This document shows, piece after piece, positions 14,263 to 22,809 of a stretch of DNA of 53,266 bases (the first letter of the stretch is position 1; every line of letters starts with the position of its first letter). A program made the position numbers and the translations under genes. The stretch comes from Clostridia bacterium (lineage in GTDB: Bacteria > Bacillota > Clostridia > Oscillospirales > CAG-272), in NCBI GenBank assembly GCA_017505745.1, contig JAFVOP010000018.1, positions 1 through 53,266 on the forward strand. Reading direction: 5' to 3'. The notes below the pieces were generated by a model. That model was not told where the DNA came from and ran no database searches. It was given only the letters and a program-made list of their open reading frames with translations.

Positions 14263-15369
14263 TCAAAAATCCGGATTGTCTTTCATAATTACTTCCAAAT
14301 GGGCGGAAATAGATTCCGCCATTCCCCGATAGCCCAAGTCATTGGGATGCGTACCATCCAACATCGCCTCATCGTCTCCGTAAGGAAGCAAATATTCGCG
14401 TCCGTCGATAAAATAGACGTTTTCATCTCCGTTTTGCAGAGCCTCGGAATAGGTTTGATACACCACATCGCGCATCTGCTTGTTGAATTCATGCTCGGGG
14501 CGCATATTGGGACGTGTGAGCATGATTACAGGCAGATTGGGGTGGCTTTCTCGGATGCGCGCAAAGAACGGGCGGTGCGTCTGTTGCAAATGCTCCACGG
14601 TAAGCGCGTTGTGATCGTAATCCATCACAAACGCCGCCATTTCCAAGCCTGCAATATAATCCGCCATGGCGGGCTCCCCCTTGGCGTTGCCCGAAAAGCC
14701 CAAATTCAAGGTGTTCAGATTGAAGCGGTTGGAAAGAATATTGGAACAAACCAGTCCGGGACGCGATGCTCCCGTCCCATGTGTAATCGACGATCCGTAA
14801 AAAACGACGGGTTTTGGATTGCGATACGCTTTCCCCTTCCCCAATTTCGCATCCGGTCGGACACCAATCCACAAATTTTTCACACGAGCATGGGTGGGAA
14901 AGAAGATGGTAATATTCCGTGTTTCACGCGTCCGAAACGGGACGCGCATCAACTGCTCGTATCCGTCGGTCGTTCCGTACGGTGGGAGAAACGGCGCTTG
15001 GAAGTGACTTTCGTCGTTCCCGTCTACATACGCATCAAAGCCTGCCGAGGCAAGTAAGGTCAGATGCGGACTATAGGCAATCGCCGCCATTTCCGCACGG
15101 ACGGCAATCACGTCCGAATCCGTGGAAAAGCGAACACGGCACCCGGTAGGCTCCTTGGCAAGGCGCTCCACCCCTTCACTGACCGAAGCGGCAACCTCAT
15201 TCGGCATCCGAACAAACCACGGCTCCCTCAGAGAATCATACGCACCGTATACCTCAAACGGTTCTTGACGAACAGAAAACATTTGAACATTCACGTTGCG
15301 GATAGAGGACTCCACAATCATGTTGGGATCGACTTCAACGTAAGAAAAATCCTTTTCTTGATTGCTCAT
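14263..15369 (-). CDS. SGNH/GDSL-type hydrolase, two-domain esterase
   Basis: 368 residues from ATG 15369 (AAAGGAG upstream). Residues 20-180 form an N-terminal jelly-roll-like domain; from 188 comes the SGNH fold with VFYGSSITHGTG (block I, catalytic Ser about S194), LGFSGNAKGEP (block II), LTRPNMRPE (block III region) and MLDGTHPNDLGY (block V, Asp and His). Related proteins deacylate carbohydrates or small acyl esters. No signal peptide, so cytoplasmic. It stands between the alpha-galactosidase and an XRE gene and could remove acyl groups from imported glycans, which is inference. Confidence 0.82.
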   Translation of the reverse strand: MSNQEKDFSYVEVDPNMIVESSIRNVNVQMFSVRQEPFEVYGAYDSLREPWFVRMPNEVAASVSEGVERLAKEPTGCRVRFSTDSDVIAVRAEMAAIAYSPHLTLLASAGFDAYVDGNDESHFQAPFLPPYGTTDGYEQLMRVPFRTRETRNITIFFPTHARVKNLWIGVRPDAKLGKGKAYRNPKPVVFYGSSITHGTGASRPGLVCSNILSNRFNLNTLNLGFSGNAKGEPAMADYIAGLEMAAFVMDYDHNALTVEHLQQTHRPFFARIRESHPNLPVIMLTRPNMRPEHEFNKQMRDVVYQTYSEALQNGDENVYFIDGREYLLPYGDDEAMLDGTHPNDLGYRGMAESISAHLEVIMKDNPDF

Positions 15370-15441
15370 TTCTGTACTCCTTTGTTCCCCAAAATAGGCA
15401 TTTAAAGTATAGCATAGTGACTTGAATTTGTCCACAAAAAG

Positions 15442-15474
15442 AAAAAAGGCAGAAAAATTTTCTTTCTGCCTTTT
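15442..15474 (-). terminator. Intrinsic terminator of the XRE/zinc-ribbon gene
   Basis: On the minus strand GGCAGAAAGA...TCTGCC followed by TTTTTTC. It lies 60 bases after the stop at 15533. Confidence 0.7.
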
Positions 15475-15532
15475 CCGTTTGGGACCCCCGATTGGATCCG
15501 GGGACCTCCGGTTGTGTTTGCGATGCGGTCCT

Positions 15533-16144
15533 TCAATCCTTGCGGATCACCTTTTTCTGCCAGGATCTCTTTTGGCAGTTCGGGCATTTCATATAGCGCG
15601 TTCTGCCCATGTGCATCGCCATAAATACGCTTTGATAGGAAGGAACGTAGCGATGTCCGCAGTGCGCGCACTGATAGTAGCCGGCCGTCTGCTCGATCCT
15701 GAGCATAAAAGGCGTAGCAAACAGGATAGGAAAGAATCCGATCAGGATCAGCACCACGCGCAGCCACTCCTGCATTTGCACCAAGCCGGCGATCAACAAC
15801 AATGCCAGCAGCACAAGCAGGCAGACTCCCCCAATGAAGACCTCCATCATCAGCAGCCGTTTATCGGCCTCTTCCTTTTGTTTGACCATTTCCAGTAAAA
15901 TTTTTTCCGATTCTTTGTTGTAATTATCCATAGTAACTACCTCCCCACATAATAAATCGTTCACGCTGATGTTCAGAATCGCACACAGATCCAGCATGAT
16001 TGAGGAATCCGGCATGGCCTTGCCGGTCTCCCATTTCGAAACTGCCCGATCGGTGAGATTCAGTTTTTCTGCCAACTGCATTTGCGTGAGCTTTTGTTTT
16101 TTTCTGCAATCGGCAATGAACCGTCCGATCTTTACCTGATCCAT
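15533..16144 (-). CDS. Membrane-bound XRE regulator with C-terminal zinc ribbon
   Basis: 203 residues from ATG 16144 (AAAGGAGG upstream). Order: Cro/CI helix-turn-helix (residues 5-60, LTQMQLAEKLNLTDRAVSKWE), a helical linker (KESEKILLEMVKQKEEADKR), two membrane spans (GGVCLLVLLALLLIAGLV and VVLILIGFFPILFATPF), then CAHCGHRY...CPNCQKR, two Cys pairs that would bind one zinc. This HTH-membrane-zinc-ribbon layout is common in Clostridia and suggests a membrane-tethered regulator; its signal is unknown. Confidence 0.82.
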   Translation of the reverse strand: MDQVKIGRFIADCRKKQKLTQMQLAEKLNLTDRAVSKWETGKAMPDSSIMLDLCAILNISVNDLLCGEVVTMDNYNKESEKILLEMVKQKEEADKRLLMMEVFIGGVCLLVLLALLLIAGLVQMQEWLRVVLILIGFFPILFATPFMLRIEQTAGYYQCAHCGHRYVPSYQSVFMAMHMGRTRYMKCPNCQKRSWQKKVIRKD

Positions 16145-16198
16145 AAGGTACCTCCTTTCGCCTCCAGTATAGCCGAAGGCAGAGCAAAAATCTACACA

Positions 16199-16238
16199 CC
16201 GACGGTTGAGTGGGAAGGTATTAACCAACGGTAGAGTG
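16199..16238 (-). promoter_or_regulatory. Direct repeats upstream of the XRE/zinc-ribbon gene
   Basis: CCGACGGTTGAGTG (16199-16212) and CCAACGGTAGAGTG (16225-16238): 12 of 14 bases match, 26 bases apart, about two helical turns and a half. They lie 55-95 bases before the gene. A related GTTTGGTTG repeat pair occurs before the other XRE gene at 5105-5143. They may be operators. Confidence 0.4.
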
Positions 16239-16323
16239 TATGCTTTTATATTTTTTATTCTCGTACAAAAAACAAACGCCTGTCAATGAAAAAACGTTGA
16301 TTTTCGTATGAATGCGGATAAGG

Positions 16324-16354
16324 AAAAAGAGGATGCCCTTGCATCCTCTTTTTG
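16324..16354 (-). terminator. Intrinsic terminator of secG
   Basis: GAGGATGC-AAGG-GCATCCTC followed by TTTTTCC on the minus strand, 5 bases after the stop. Confidence 0.88.
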
Positions 16355-16356
16355 TT

Positions 16357-16596
16357 TCAGGCTACCAAAATGGTCAATACAACCGAAAGAGCCACGAACA
16401 GAATCGACAGAACAACCGTCAGTCTGAATAAAAGCTTATCCTTGGTAGAACCGCCTGACTTGCCGAAATAGGTATCCGAGCCGCCTGCGATAGTGCCGGA
16501 CAGTCCCTTTTCCTTGCCGGTCTGCTTCAGGATAATAGCGACCAAAACCACTGCAATCGCCAGAAGCAAGCCACCGATAATATACTGTGCTACCAT
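16357..16596 (-). CDS. secG: Preprotein translocase subunit SecG
   Basis: 79 residues from ATG 16596 (GGGAGG upstream). It is the small accessory subunit of SecYEG in the plasma membrane. Two hydrophobic spans (IIGGLLLAIAVVLVAIIL and LTVVLSILFVALSVVLTILV) flank the conserved cytoplasmic loop KQTGKEKGLSGTIAGGSDTYFGK. Size and loop are diagnostic. It is transcribed alone. Confidence 0.95.
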   Translation of the reverse strand: MVAQYIIGGLLLAIAVVLVAIILKQTGKEKGLSGTIAGGSDTYFGKSGGSTKDKLLFRLTVVLSILFVALSVVLTILVA

Positions 16597-16663
16597 ACGA
16601 AACCTCCCATTTTTTTGCATTTCATTCCGGAAAACCCGGACATACTTCACACGATACCTGTAC

Positions 16664-16692
16664 ATTATATCATATCCGTTTGCAAAATGCAA
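16664..16692 (-). promoter_or_regulatory. Promoter of secG
   Basis: -35 TTGCAT (16687-16692), 17-base spacer, -10 TATAAT (16664-16669). Confidence 0.8.
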
Positions 16693-16750
16693 TAGGATTT
16701 TCAAATTTTTCAAGGATATTTTTTCTCATGCTTTGAAAAGCGGCCGACAG

Positions 16751-16779
16751 TTGACAATTCGACCGTTTTTTGTTATAAT
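16751..16779 (+). promoter_or_regulatory. Consensus promoter of nth
   Basis: TTGACA (16751-16756), 17 bases, TATAAT (16774-16779): a perfect sigma-A consensus match at both boxes. Confidence 0.9.
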
Positions 16780-16813
16780 GAGATGTAACGTTAGCTAAGA
16801 AAGGATCGCCGTG

Positions 16814-17455
16814 ATGACCAAGCAGCAAAAGCGGGCGCGAATGTCCGAAATCGTGAATAAATTAAAAGAGGTGTATCCGGAGGCAGTTTGCGCATTGGAA
16901 TGGAACGGCGAGCCCTGGAAGCTTTTGATCATGGGACGGCTCTCTGCGCAGTGTACCGACGCGCGTGTGAATACGGTATGCCGTGAGCTGTTCGCCGCTT
17001 ACCCTACCCCACAGGCGCTTGCCAACGCCGAGATCTCGGATATCGAGCGCTACATCCGCTCCTGCGGCCTTTATCACGTCAAAGCGCAAAATACCAAGGA
17101 CGCCTGTGCCATGCTGGTCAACGACTATCACGGGGTTCTCCCCAACACAATGGAGGAGCTGCTCAAATTTCCCGGCGTGGGGCGCAAGGTGGCCAATCTT
17201 TTGCTGGGCGACCTCTACCGTACCGGTGGGATCGTGGCAGATACGCACTGCATCCGCATCTGCGGACGCTTTGGCATGTATCCCGAATCGCTCAAGGATC
17301 CGGTCAAGGTGGAAAAAATTATGAACGAATTGGTAGCCCCCGAGGAGATCTCGGATTTCTGCCACCGCATCGTCCAGTTCGGCCGCGACACCTGCTCCGC
17401 ACGTGCACCCAAATGCAACGAGTGCCCTCTGCGCGAATTATGCGAGCATACATAA
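16814..17455 (+). CDS. nth: Endonuclease III (DNA glycosylase/AP lyase)
   Basis: 213 residues from ATG 16814 (a GTG three bases earlier is less likely). It removes oxidised pyrimidines from DNA and cuts the abasic site. It has SAQCTD in the first helices, the helix-hairpin-helix LLKFPGVGRKVAN with catalytic K125, the catalytic Asp D143 in VADTHC (18 residues later, as in the E. coli K120/D138 pair), and the 4Fe-4S ligands in CSARAPKCNECPLRELC (C-x6-C-x2-C-x5-C). Complete and normal length. Confidence 0.96.
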   Translation: MTKQQKRARMSEIVNKLKEVYPEAVCALEWNGEPWKLLIMGRLSAQCTDARVNTVCRELFAAYPTPQALANAEISDIERYIRSCGLYHVKAQNTKDACAMLVNDYHGVLPNTMEELLKFPGVGRKVANLLLGDLYRTGGIVADTHCIRICGRFGMYPESLKDPVKVEKIMNELVAPEEISDFCHRIVQFGRDTCSARAPKCNECPLRELCEHT

Positions 17456-17459
17456 CGAA

Positions 17460-17500
17460 CTCCGCTCCCCGGCGATACGGCAAGGGAGCGGAGTATTTTT
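17460..17500 (+). terminator. Intrinsic terminator of nth
   Basis: CTCCGCTCCC...GGGAGCGGAG then TATTTTTG. Confidence 0.85.
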
Positions 17501-17508
17501 GATACGTA

Positions 17509-18606
17509 TTACGGATGTTCCTTCATGTAGTCGCGCACGGCGCTTGCAAAGCATTGCCCAAAGACGTACATCGTATCGCGATTGACCACTCTACCATCGG
17601 GTAACCCGAAGTAAGGAGTCTCCAGCACCACCGCGAGCTTATTTTCGGGCTTTACCGCCATATACCGCGCAAAATTGGCATTGGTACTTTGGTTCCAGCC
17701 GTTATCCGCCGGCCAGTTATCCGCAGGATCGTACGGGATTGCATCAGGCGTGATCTTCGAGGCAAATATTTCTGAGAAACGATCGTAGCGCGGAGCCTCC
17801 TCCACGTAATTGTAAGGAATGTGCACCCGATCGTTGATATCGCCGCAATGCTTGGGAGAATGGAAATCAAAGGCAAGCACAATTTGGTTGGTGTCGGCAA
17901 TATGCCGGATCGCCGCACAGGTGTGATAAATACTGGGGGTCTTGTCAAGCTTATAATCGCGACAATGATCCCATGGCAAGCGGTGCTTTCCCTGGTCACC
18001 GTCCACTACGCCATCGTAATCGGCAAACGGAATGGCGATGATCTCATATCCCTCGAGGGGGTTATTGATGAAGGACTGGAACACCGATTCCAAAACGTAG
18101 CTTCCCGTGCTCTCGCAGGCGTGATGACGCGAGGTGATCAGCATTTTTTTGTCTCCCGCCCCAAAGCGGGCGTAAGGAACGCTTCGCCCCTTATTGGAAA
18201 GACAAAGCTCCTCGATCTTTAAGCCGTTGCGGCGACAGAATGCCTCAAAACGGGCAGGTGTATACAGCATATTGTAGCAAAAATAGACCTCGTTCTCGTC
18301 CGCGCCAAACGTATAGACGAAGGCTTCATAATCGGTGCCGTCGGCCTCTTGCCAGATCTTACGGTTTCCCGTCCATTGCCACGAATCCAAATCGGTGGAA
18401 ACGGCAGCCCCCCAATATCCAACGCGGTTGACGTGAGGAAACTGAAAGGTGACGGTTTTTCCGGCAGCCCCGGTTACACGAAACGCCCAATAAAACCAAT
18501 CGCGATCGGCTCGGGTATCGCGTAGCTCATTTGCCAAAGTAACGGTGTCCTCCCGAATATCCAGAACTTCAATATTTCCACTCACAAAATCACGGTCAAT
18601 CTTCAT
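17509..18606 (-). CDS. M14-family zinc carboxypeptidase-like protein (cytosolic type)
   Basis: 365 residues from ATG 18606 (AAGGAAGG upstream). A beta-sandwich-like N-terminal domain (1-135, with WFYWAFRV and ENEVYFCYNMLYTP) is typical of the M14 subfamily that includes cytosolic carboxypeptidases. The catalytic part has HACE (zinc ligands H162 and E165), FDFHSP (third ligand H249) and a late VVLETPYF (candidate catalytic E329). It should release C-terminal residues from peptides, or cleave amide bonds in small conjugates, in the cytoplasm. The substrate is unknown. Confidence 0.82.
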   Translation of the reverse strand: MKIDRDFVSGNIEVLDIREDTVTLANELRDTRADRDWFYWAFRVTGAAGKTVTFQFPHVNRVGYWGAAVSTDLDSWQWTGNRKIWQEADGTDYEAFVYTFGADENEVYFCYNMLYTPARFEAFCRRNGLKIEELCLSNKGRSVPYARFGAGDKKMLITSRHHACESTGSYVLESVFQSFINNPLEGYEIIAIPFADYDGVVDGDQGKHRLPWDHCRDYKLDKTPSIYHTCAAIRHIADTNQIVLAFDFHSPKHCGDINDRVHIPYNYVEEAPRYDRFSEIFASKITPDAIPYDPADNWPADNGWNQSTNANFARYMAVKPENKLAVVLETPYFGLPDGRVVNRDTMYVFGQCFASAVRDYMKEHP

Positions 18607-18976
18607 GAAAGCACCCTTCCTTCATCATTCATAATGTATTTTTCAGGTCTCGGACAGGATCATTCGAGAATACTACAATTGTACCACCTACACATCACAG
18701 ATACAATATACTTTTTTACGAATATCATATATTATTTTAAAAATCGGATTTACATTCAATCAAAAATCGATCATTTTCGAAATCATTCAATCAAAAACCG
18801 CGATCGCGCAATCAAATCGTCTGCTGCATACAAAAGCAAGCCCCTTCGATGCAAAAGGATGTGGAACCGGTTTCAAAAAAGTCCGAGGTCCCCTCGCTCA
18901 GGAAGGGGTCCCCGGAAAATTCTGTATCAGGAAAGGCCCCCTATCAACAAAGTGGCCTTCCCCCTGGTATAACTCC
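18607..18976. other. Intergenic stretch with M14 promoter and possible ilvE terminator
   Basis: Minus-strand promoter for the M14 gene: -35 TTGTAT (18701-18706), 17-base spacer, -10 TACAAT (18678-18683). The middle (18710-18840) is AT-rich with nothing recognised. Two GC-rich inverted repeats near 18874-18902 (GGTCCCCT/AGGGG) and 18928-18953 (AAGGCC/GGCCTT) lie after the ilvE stop; they lack strong T-tracts, so termination there is only possible. Confidence 0.5.
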
Positions 18977-20005
18977 TTATTCAATCTCCATGATCCATCC
19001 TTCGGGAGCCGGAACGGTTCCCATCTGGATGCCGCGAAGCGTATCGTAAAGCTTTTTGGTCACGGGGCCCATATCCTCCATGCCCGAGGGGAGACAGATC
19101 TCCTTGCCGTGGTCCACAATCTTGCCAACGGGCGAGATCACGGCGGCGGTGCCGCACAGGCCGCACTCGGCAAAGGATTCAAGCTCGGAAAGAGACACAG
19201 GGCGTTCCTCCACGGTCAGTCCCAGATAGTCGGCAGCCACCTGTACCAGAGAGCGGCGCGTGATAGAGGGCAGGATCGACGAAGATTTCGGTGTGACGAC
19301 CTTGCCGTCCTTGGTAACAAACAGAATGTTGGCGCCACCGGTTTCTTCGATATAGGTACGCGTTCCGGGGTCCAGATAAACGTTCTCATCAAAACCCTTT
19401 TCATGTGCGTCCACGATCGCATGAAGGCTCATCGCGTAGTTGAGCCCCGCCTTGATGTGTCCGGTGCCGCGCGGTGCGGCACGGTCAAAATCGCTGATGC
19501 GAACCGTAAGAGGACGGACACCGCCCTTGAAATAAGGTCCCACAGGCGTTGCAAACACGCGGAATTGATACTCCGAAGCGGGCTTAACGCCGATGACAGG
19601 ATTACTTCCAAACATATAGGGACGCAGATACAGTGAGGCGCCCGAGCCATAAGGCGGAACCCATTCGCGGTTTGCCGCAACCGTCTTTTTTACGGCCTCC
19701 AGAAACCGCTCCTTCGGAAAGGCAGGCATTTCCATCCGCTCGCAGGAGTCGATCATTCGCTCGGCGTTGAGATCGGGGCGGAAGCACACGATCCGTCCGT
19801 CGGAGGTGGTATAGGCCTTGAGGCCCTCAAAGCAGGTCTGCGCGTATTGCAGTACCCCTGCGCACTCGTTCATCACAATGGTCTCGTTTCCCGTGAGGGT
19901 ACCGTCATCCCATTGCCCATCCTTGTAATTGGAAACGTAACGCCAATCGGTCTTTACGTATCCAAAGCCCAAATTGCTCCAATCGATATTCTTAGCGCAC
20001 ATCAT
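18977..20005 (-). CDS. ilvE: Branched-chain amino acid aminotransferase
   Basis: 342 residues from ATG 20005 (GAAAGGATG upstream); the longer upstream frame overlaps ridA and is not coding. A fold-type IV PLP enzyme that transfers amino groups between glutamate and the 2-oxo acids of leucine, isoleucine and valine. Seen: GFGYVKTDWRYV, FEGLKAY, SLYLRPYMFGSN, the PLP lysine K185 in GTGHIKAGLNYA, YIEETGGANILFV and ECGLCGTAAVISPV. The sequence is of the larger, eukaryote-like BCAT type. Last gene of the BCAA operon. Confidence 0.96.
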   Translation of the reverse strand: MMCAKNIDWSNLGFGYVKTDWRYVSNYKDGQWDDGTLTGNETIVMNECAGVLQYAQTCFEGLKAYTTSDGRIVCFRPDLNAERMIDSCERMEMPAFPKERFLEAVKKTVAANREWVPPYGSGASLYLRPYMFGSNPVIGVKPASEYQFRVFATPVGPYFKGGVRPLTVRISDFDRAAPRGTGHIKAGLNYAMSLHAIVDAHEKGFDENVYLDPGTRTYIEETGGANILFVTKDGKVVTPKSSSILPSITRRSLVQVAADYLGLTVEERPVSLSELESFAECGLCGTAAVISPVGKIVDHGKEICLPSGMEDMGPVTKKLYDTLRGIQMGTVPAPEGWIMEIE

Positions 20006-20021
20006 TTTGCATCCTTTCATT

Positions 20022-20393
20022 TTATACTTCGGCAATGACTTCCACTTCCACCAAAGCGCCCTTGGGAAGCGCGGCAACCGCCACGCAGCTGCGCGCGGGC
20101 TTTTCGGTGAAGTACTTGCCGTACACCTCATTGAACACCGCAAAATCCGCAATGTCCCGGAGGAAACAGGTGGTCTTTACAGCCTTGGCATAGGAGCTGC
20201 CAGCCGCTTCAAGAACGGCGCCCAGATTTTTCATGACCTGTTCGGTCTGGGCGCGCACGTCGCCTTGGATGAGGTCTCCTACGGCAGGGTCGATGGCGAT
20301 CTGCCCCGAGGTGTATACCAGATTTCCCACGATCATGGCCTGCGAATAAGGGCCGATCGCCGCGGGGGCTTTTTCGGTTGCTACTTTTTTCAT
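20022..20393 (-). CDS. ridA: RidA family 2-iminobutanoate/2-iminopropanoate deaminase
   Basis: 123 residues. RidA hydrolyses reactive imines released by PLP enzymes such as threonine ammonia-lyase. The sequence has [37 protein letters not shown] and the C-terminal [20 protein letters not shown], with the conserved Arg of the active site. Its place 17 bases after ilvA and just before ilvE matches this role: it protects IlvE from 2-iminobutanoate-derived damage. Confidence 0.95.
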   Translation of the reverse strand: MKKVATEKAPAAIGPYSQAMIVGNLVYTSGQIAIDPAVGDLIQGDVRAQTEQVMKNLGAVLEAAGSSYAKAVKTTCFLRDIADFAVFNEVYGKYFTEKPARSCVAVAALPKGALVEVEVIAEV

Positions 20394-20410
20394 GATTATC
20401 TCCTTTTTTA

Positions 20411-21604
20411 TCAGATCAGACGGAATCCGGCACCGGTGAGGGCCTCGCGGATCTGCTTGATGTGTTCAAAATTACGGGTTTCGAGAATGATGCGCAGATA
20501 ACAGCCGTTGACGTCCGAGCCCTCGTTGGCGCGCTCATGATGTACCGAGGTCACGTTTCCGCCCAGATCGGCAATGATCGCGGAAACGTCCTTGAGCTGA
20601 CCGGGCTTGTCAACCAGCTCGATCATCAGCTGACAGGTACGTCCCGACATGAGCAATCCGCGACGGATCACGCGGGAAAGAATGGTAACGTCGATGTTTC
20701 CGCCCGAAAGCAGACACACCACCTTTTTGCCCATGACTTCAACCTTCCCAAACATAGCCGCCGCTACTGCAGCAGCGCCCGCGCCCTCGGTAACCAACTT
20801 TTGCTGTTCCATCAGCGCAAGGATCGCTGCCGAGATCTCGTCATCACTCACGGTAACGATCCCGTCCACGTATTCCTTGCAAATTTCATACGTCAGGCTT
20901 CCCGGCTTTTTCACCGCAATACCGTCGGCAATCGTAGAAACGCTTGCCAGCTCTTCGATCTCGCCGTCGCGCACCGAATTTGCCATCGAGGGAGCCCCCT
21001 GCGCCTGTGCGCCATAGACCTTGATGTCTGGCTTGATCATTTTGAGCGTGTACGCAATGCCGGAAATCAGTCCGCCGCCGCCAATGGGTACGATCACCGC
21101 ATCCATATCGGCGATCTGCTCCATCAGCTCCAGCGCAATGGTTCCCTGCCCCGCGATCACATCCTCATCGTCAAAGGGGTGAATAAAGGTATAGCCCTTT
21201 TCGTCACGGAGCTCCAATGCCTTTTTATAGGCGTCGTCGTAAACACCCTTGACCAGGCACACCTCGGCGCCGTAGCTCTTGGTTGCCTCCACCTTGGAGA
21301 TCGGCGCGCCGTCGGGCAAGCAGATCACCGCCTTGATGCCGTTTCGCTGCGCGGAAAGAGCCACGCCCTGCGCGTGATTTCCCGCCGAGCAGGCAATGAC
21401 ACCGCGTGACTTTTCGGCATCGGACAGGCGCGACATTTTATAGTAGGAGCCGCGCACCTTGAAGGAGCCCGTGATCTGCAGATTTTCGGTTTTTAAGTAG
21501 ATCTGCGCCCCGGGACAAAGCTTGGGCGCATAGATGACATCGGTTTTGCGAACCACGTCACGAAGCGCGTAGCTTGCGCGATATACGTTATCTAAGGTCA
21601 GCAT
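20411..21604 (-). CDS. ilvA: Threonine ammonia-lyase with ACT domain
   Basis: 397 residues from ATG 21604 (AGAGAGG upstream; an ATG overlapping the DUF815 stop is an alternative). It deaminates threonine to 2-oxobutanoate, the first committed step to isoleucine. PLP lysine K49 lies in ITGSFKVRG; the glycine loop is [16 protein letters not shown] binds the phosphate. Residues 325-397 form a single ACT domain ([25 protein letters not shown] is split around it). The length fits the short TdcB-like class with ACT, which could give feedback control. Operon position points to a biosynthetic role. Confidence 0.94.
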   Translation of the reverse strand: MLTLDNVYRASYALRDVVRKTDVIYAPKLCPGAQIYLKTENLQITGSFKVRGSYYKMSRLSDAEKSRGVIACSAGNHAQGVALSAQRNGIKAVICLPDGAPISKVEATKSYGAEVCLVKGVYDDAYKKALELRDEKGYTFIHPFDDEDVIAGQGTIALELMEQIADMDAVIVPIGGGGLISGIAYTLKMIKPDIKVYGAQAQGAPSMANSVRDGEIEELASVSTIADGIAVKKPGSLTYEICKEYVDGIVTVSDDEISAAILALMEQQKLVTEGAGAAAVAAAMFGKVEVMGKKVVCLLSGGNIDVTILSRVIRRGLLMSGRTCQLMIELVDKPGQLKDVSAIIADLGGNVTSVHHERANEGSDVNGCYLRIILETRNFEHIKQIREALTGAGFRLI

Positions 21605-21624
21605 TTTTTTACCTCTCTTATCCA

Positions 21625-22800
21625 TTACAGTAAACTGTCGATAAATTGCTCCGCGCAACGGGCGGAACGGTGACCGCGCCGCAGAGCAAACGCCTCGGCA
21701 TCGATCTCAAGCTTTTCGGTATCCACCGTAATATTCTTTTGTTTCGCCAACTCACGCACGATCTCCAGATAAAGCTTCTTATCAGGCTTTCCAAATTGAA
21801 TGGAAAGTCCGAAACGCGCGGAAAGCGACAGCAGCTCCTGCATCGTATCGTTGCGATGCACGTCCGAGCCCTCACGGTCGTCAAAGCACTCGCGCACGAT
21901 GTGCCGGCGGTTGCTGGTGGCGTAAATGACGGCATTTTTTGCCTTTGCCAACGCCGACCCCTCCAGGGCTGCCTTGAGCATGCTGAAGGTATCGTCGTTG
22001 CGGTTGAACGACAGGTCGTCGATAAAAATGATGAATTTCAGCGGATTGCCGCTGATCTGCTCCATCACGAACGGAAGCTGCTTCATCTGATCCTTGCGGA
22101 TCTCGATGAGGCGGATTCCTTCCTCAAACAGGTGATTGGCCACGGCCTTGACGGTGGAGGATTTGCCGGTTCCGGCATCTCCGTAAAGCAACACGTTGGC
22201 CGCGGGCCTTCCTTCCACAAAGGCGCGAGTGTTGGAAAGCACCCGTTCGCGCTCCTCGTGATATCCGATGAAGGAATCAAGCGTAACGGGATCGTAGGAA
22301 ACGATCGGCTCGATCTTGCGCTCCTCCACGTCGGACAGGCGGAACATCCCGCTTGTGGCAAAGATGCCGTATCCGTGCTTGTGGATCTCTGCCACGCGCG
22401 CGGCGTATGCGGTTCTGAGATCCACCGATTCAGAGGAGAACCCGGCCACCGGAGTCTCTCCAAGCAACGCGGCGAAATCGGACGGTTTGAGCGCCGCAAA
22501 TTCCGACAGCGTTTCCAGCTCGCGATCCACCGATGCCATAACGTTAGGATCGATGGAGGCATCCTTTGCAAGCGCCGTGACGTACACGTTTTCATTTTCA
22601 AAAACCAGCTTGCGCACGCATGCCGTTAAATTGCCGCCGCCTTGATAAATTGCATAGACGAAGCGACTGTACGCATCGATGCGCTCGGTGGTTTTCGCAA
22701 ACTCGAGGAATGCCCGAAGCATGGGAGTATCGAGCAACTCACGAAACACGCAAAGTGCCTGCAAGCGCCGGCAAAGCGTGGTTACGGTGTGATTTGACAT
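21625..22800 (-). CDS. DUF815 AAA+ ATPase
   Basis: 391 residues. An N-terminal helical region (1-165) precedes a P-loop module: Walker A YGDAGTGKSS (207-215), Walker B FIIFIDDLSF (256-265), and an arginine-rich sensor region (TSNRRHIVRE). This is the DUF815 family (YjgR/KAP-unlike, AAA+ with preceding GYHEERERVLSN helix), found across Bacillota with no settled biochemical role. It lies between leuB (9-base gap) and ilvA (20-base gap), so it should be co-transcribed with BCAA synthesis genes. A chaperone-like or remodelling role is only a guess. Confidence 0.88.
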   Translation of the reverse strand: MSNHTVTTLCRRLQALCVFRELLDTPMLRAFLEFAKTTERIDAYSRFVYAIYQGGGNLTACVRKLVFENENVYVTALAKDASIDPNVMASVDRELETLSEFAALKPSDFAALLGETPVAGFSSESVDLRTAYAARVAEIHKHGYGIFATSGMFRLSDVEERKIEPIVSYDPVTLDSFIGYHEERERVLSNTRAFVEGRPAANVLLYGDAGTGKSSTVKAVANHLFEEGIRLIEIRKDQMKQLPFVMEQISGNPLKFIIFIDDLSFNRNDDTFSMLKAALEGSALAKAKNAVIYATSNRRHIVRECFDDREGSDVHRNDTMQELLSLSARFGLSIQFGKPDKKLYLEIVRELAKQKNITVDTEKLEIDAEAFALRRGHRSARCAEQFIDSLL

Positions 22801-22809
22801 ATTTGCCTC

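Noticed and set aside
12356-14266. Long minus-strand frame of 636 residues opposite the alpha-galactosidase gene
   Set aside because: The plus-strand GH36 motifs are clear; the antisense frame has no start site or family pattern.
20005-20152. N-terminal extension of ilvE
   Set aside because: The extra 49 codons overlap ridA, are basic and without IlvE similarity; ATG 20005 has a ribosome site.
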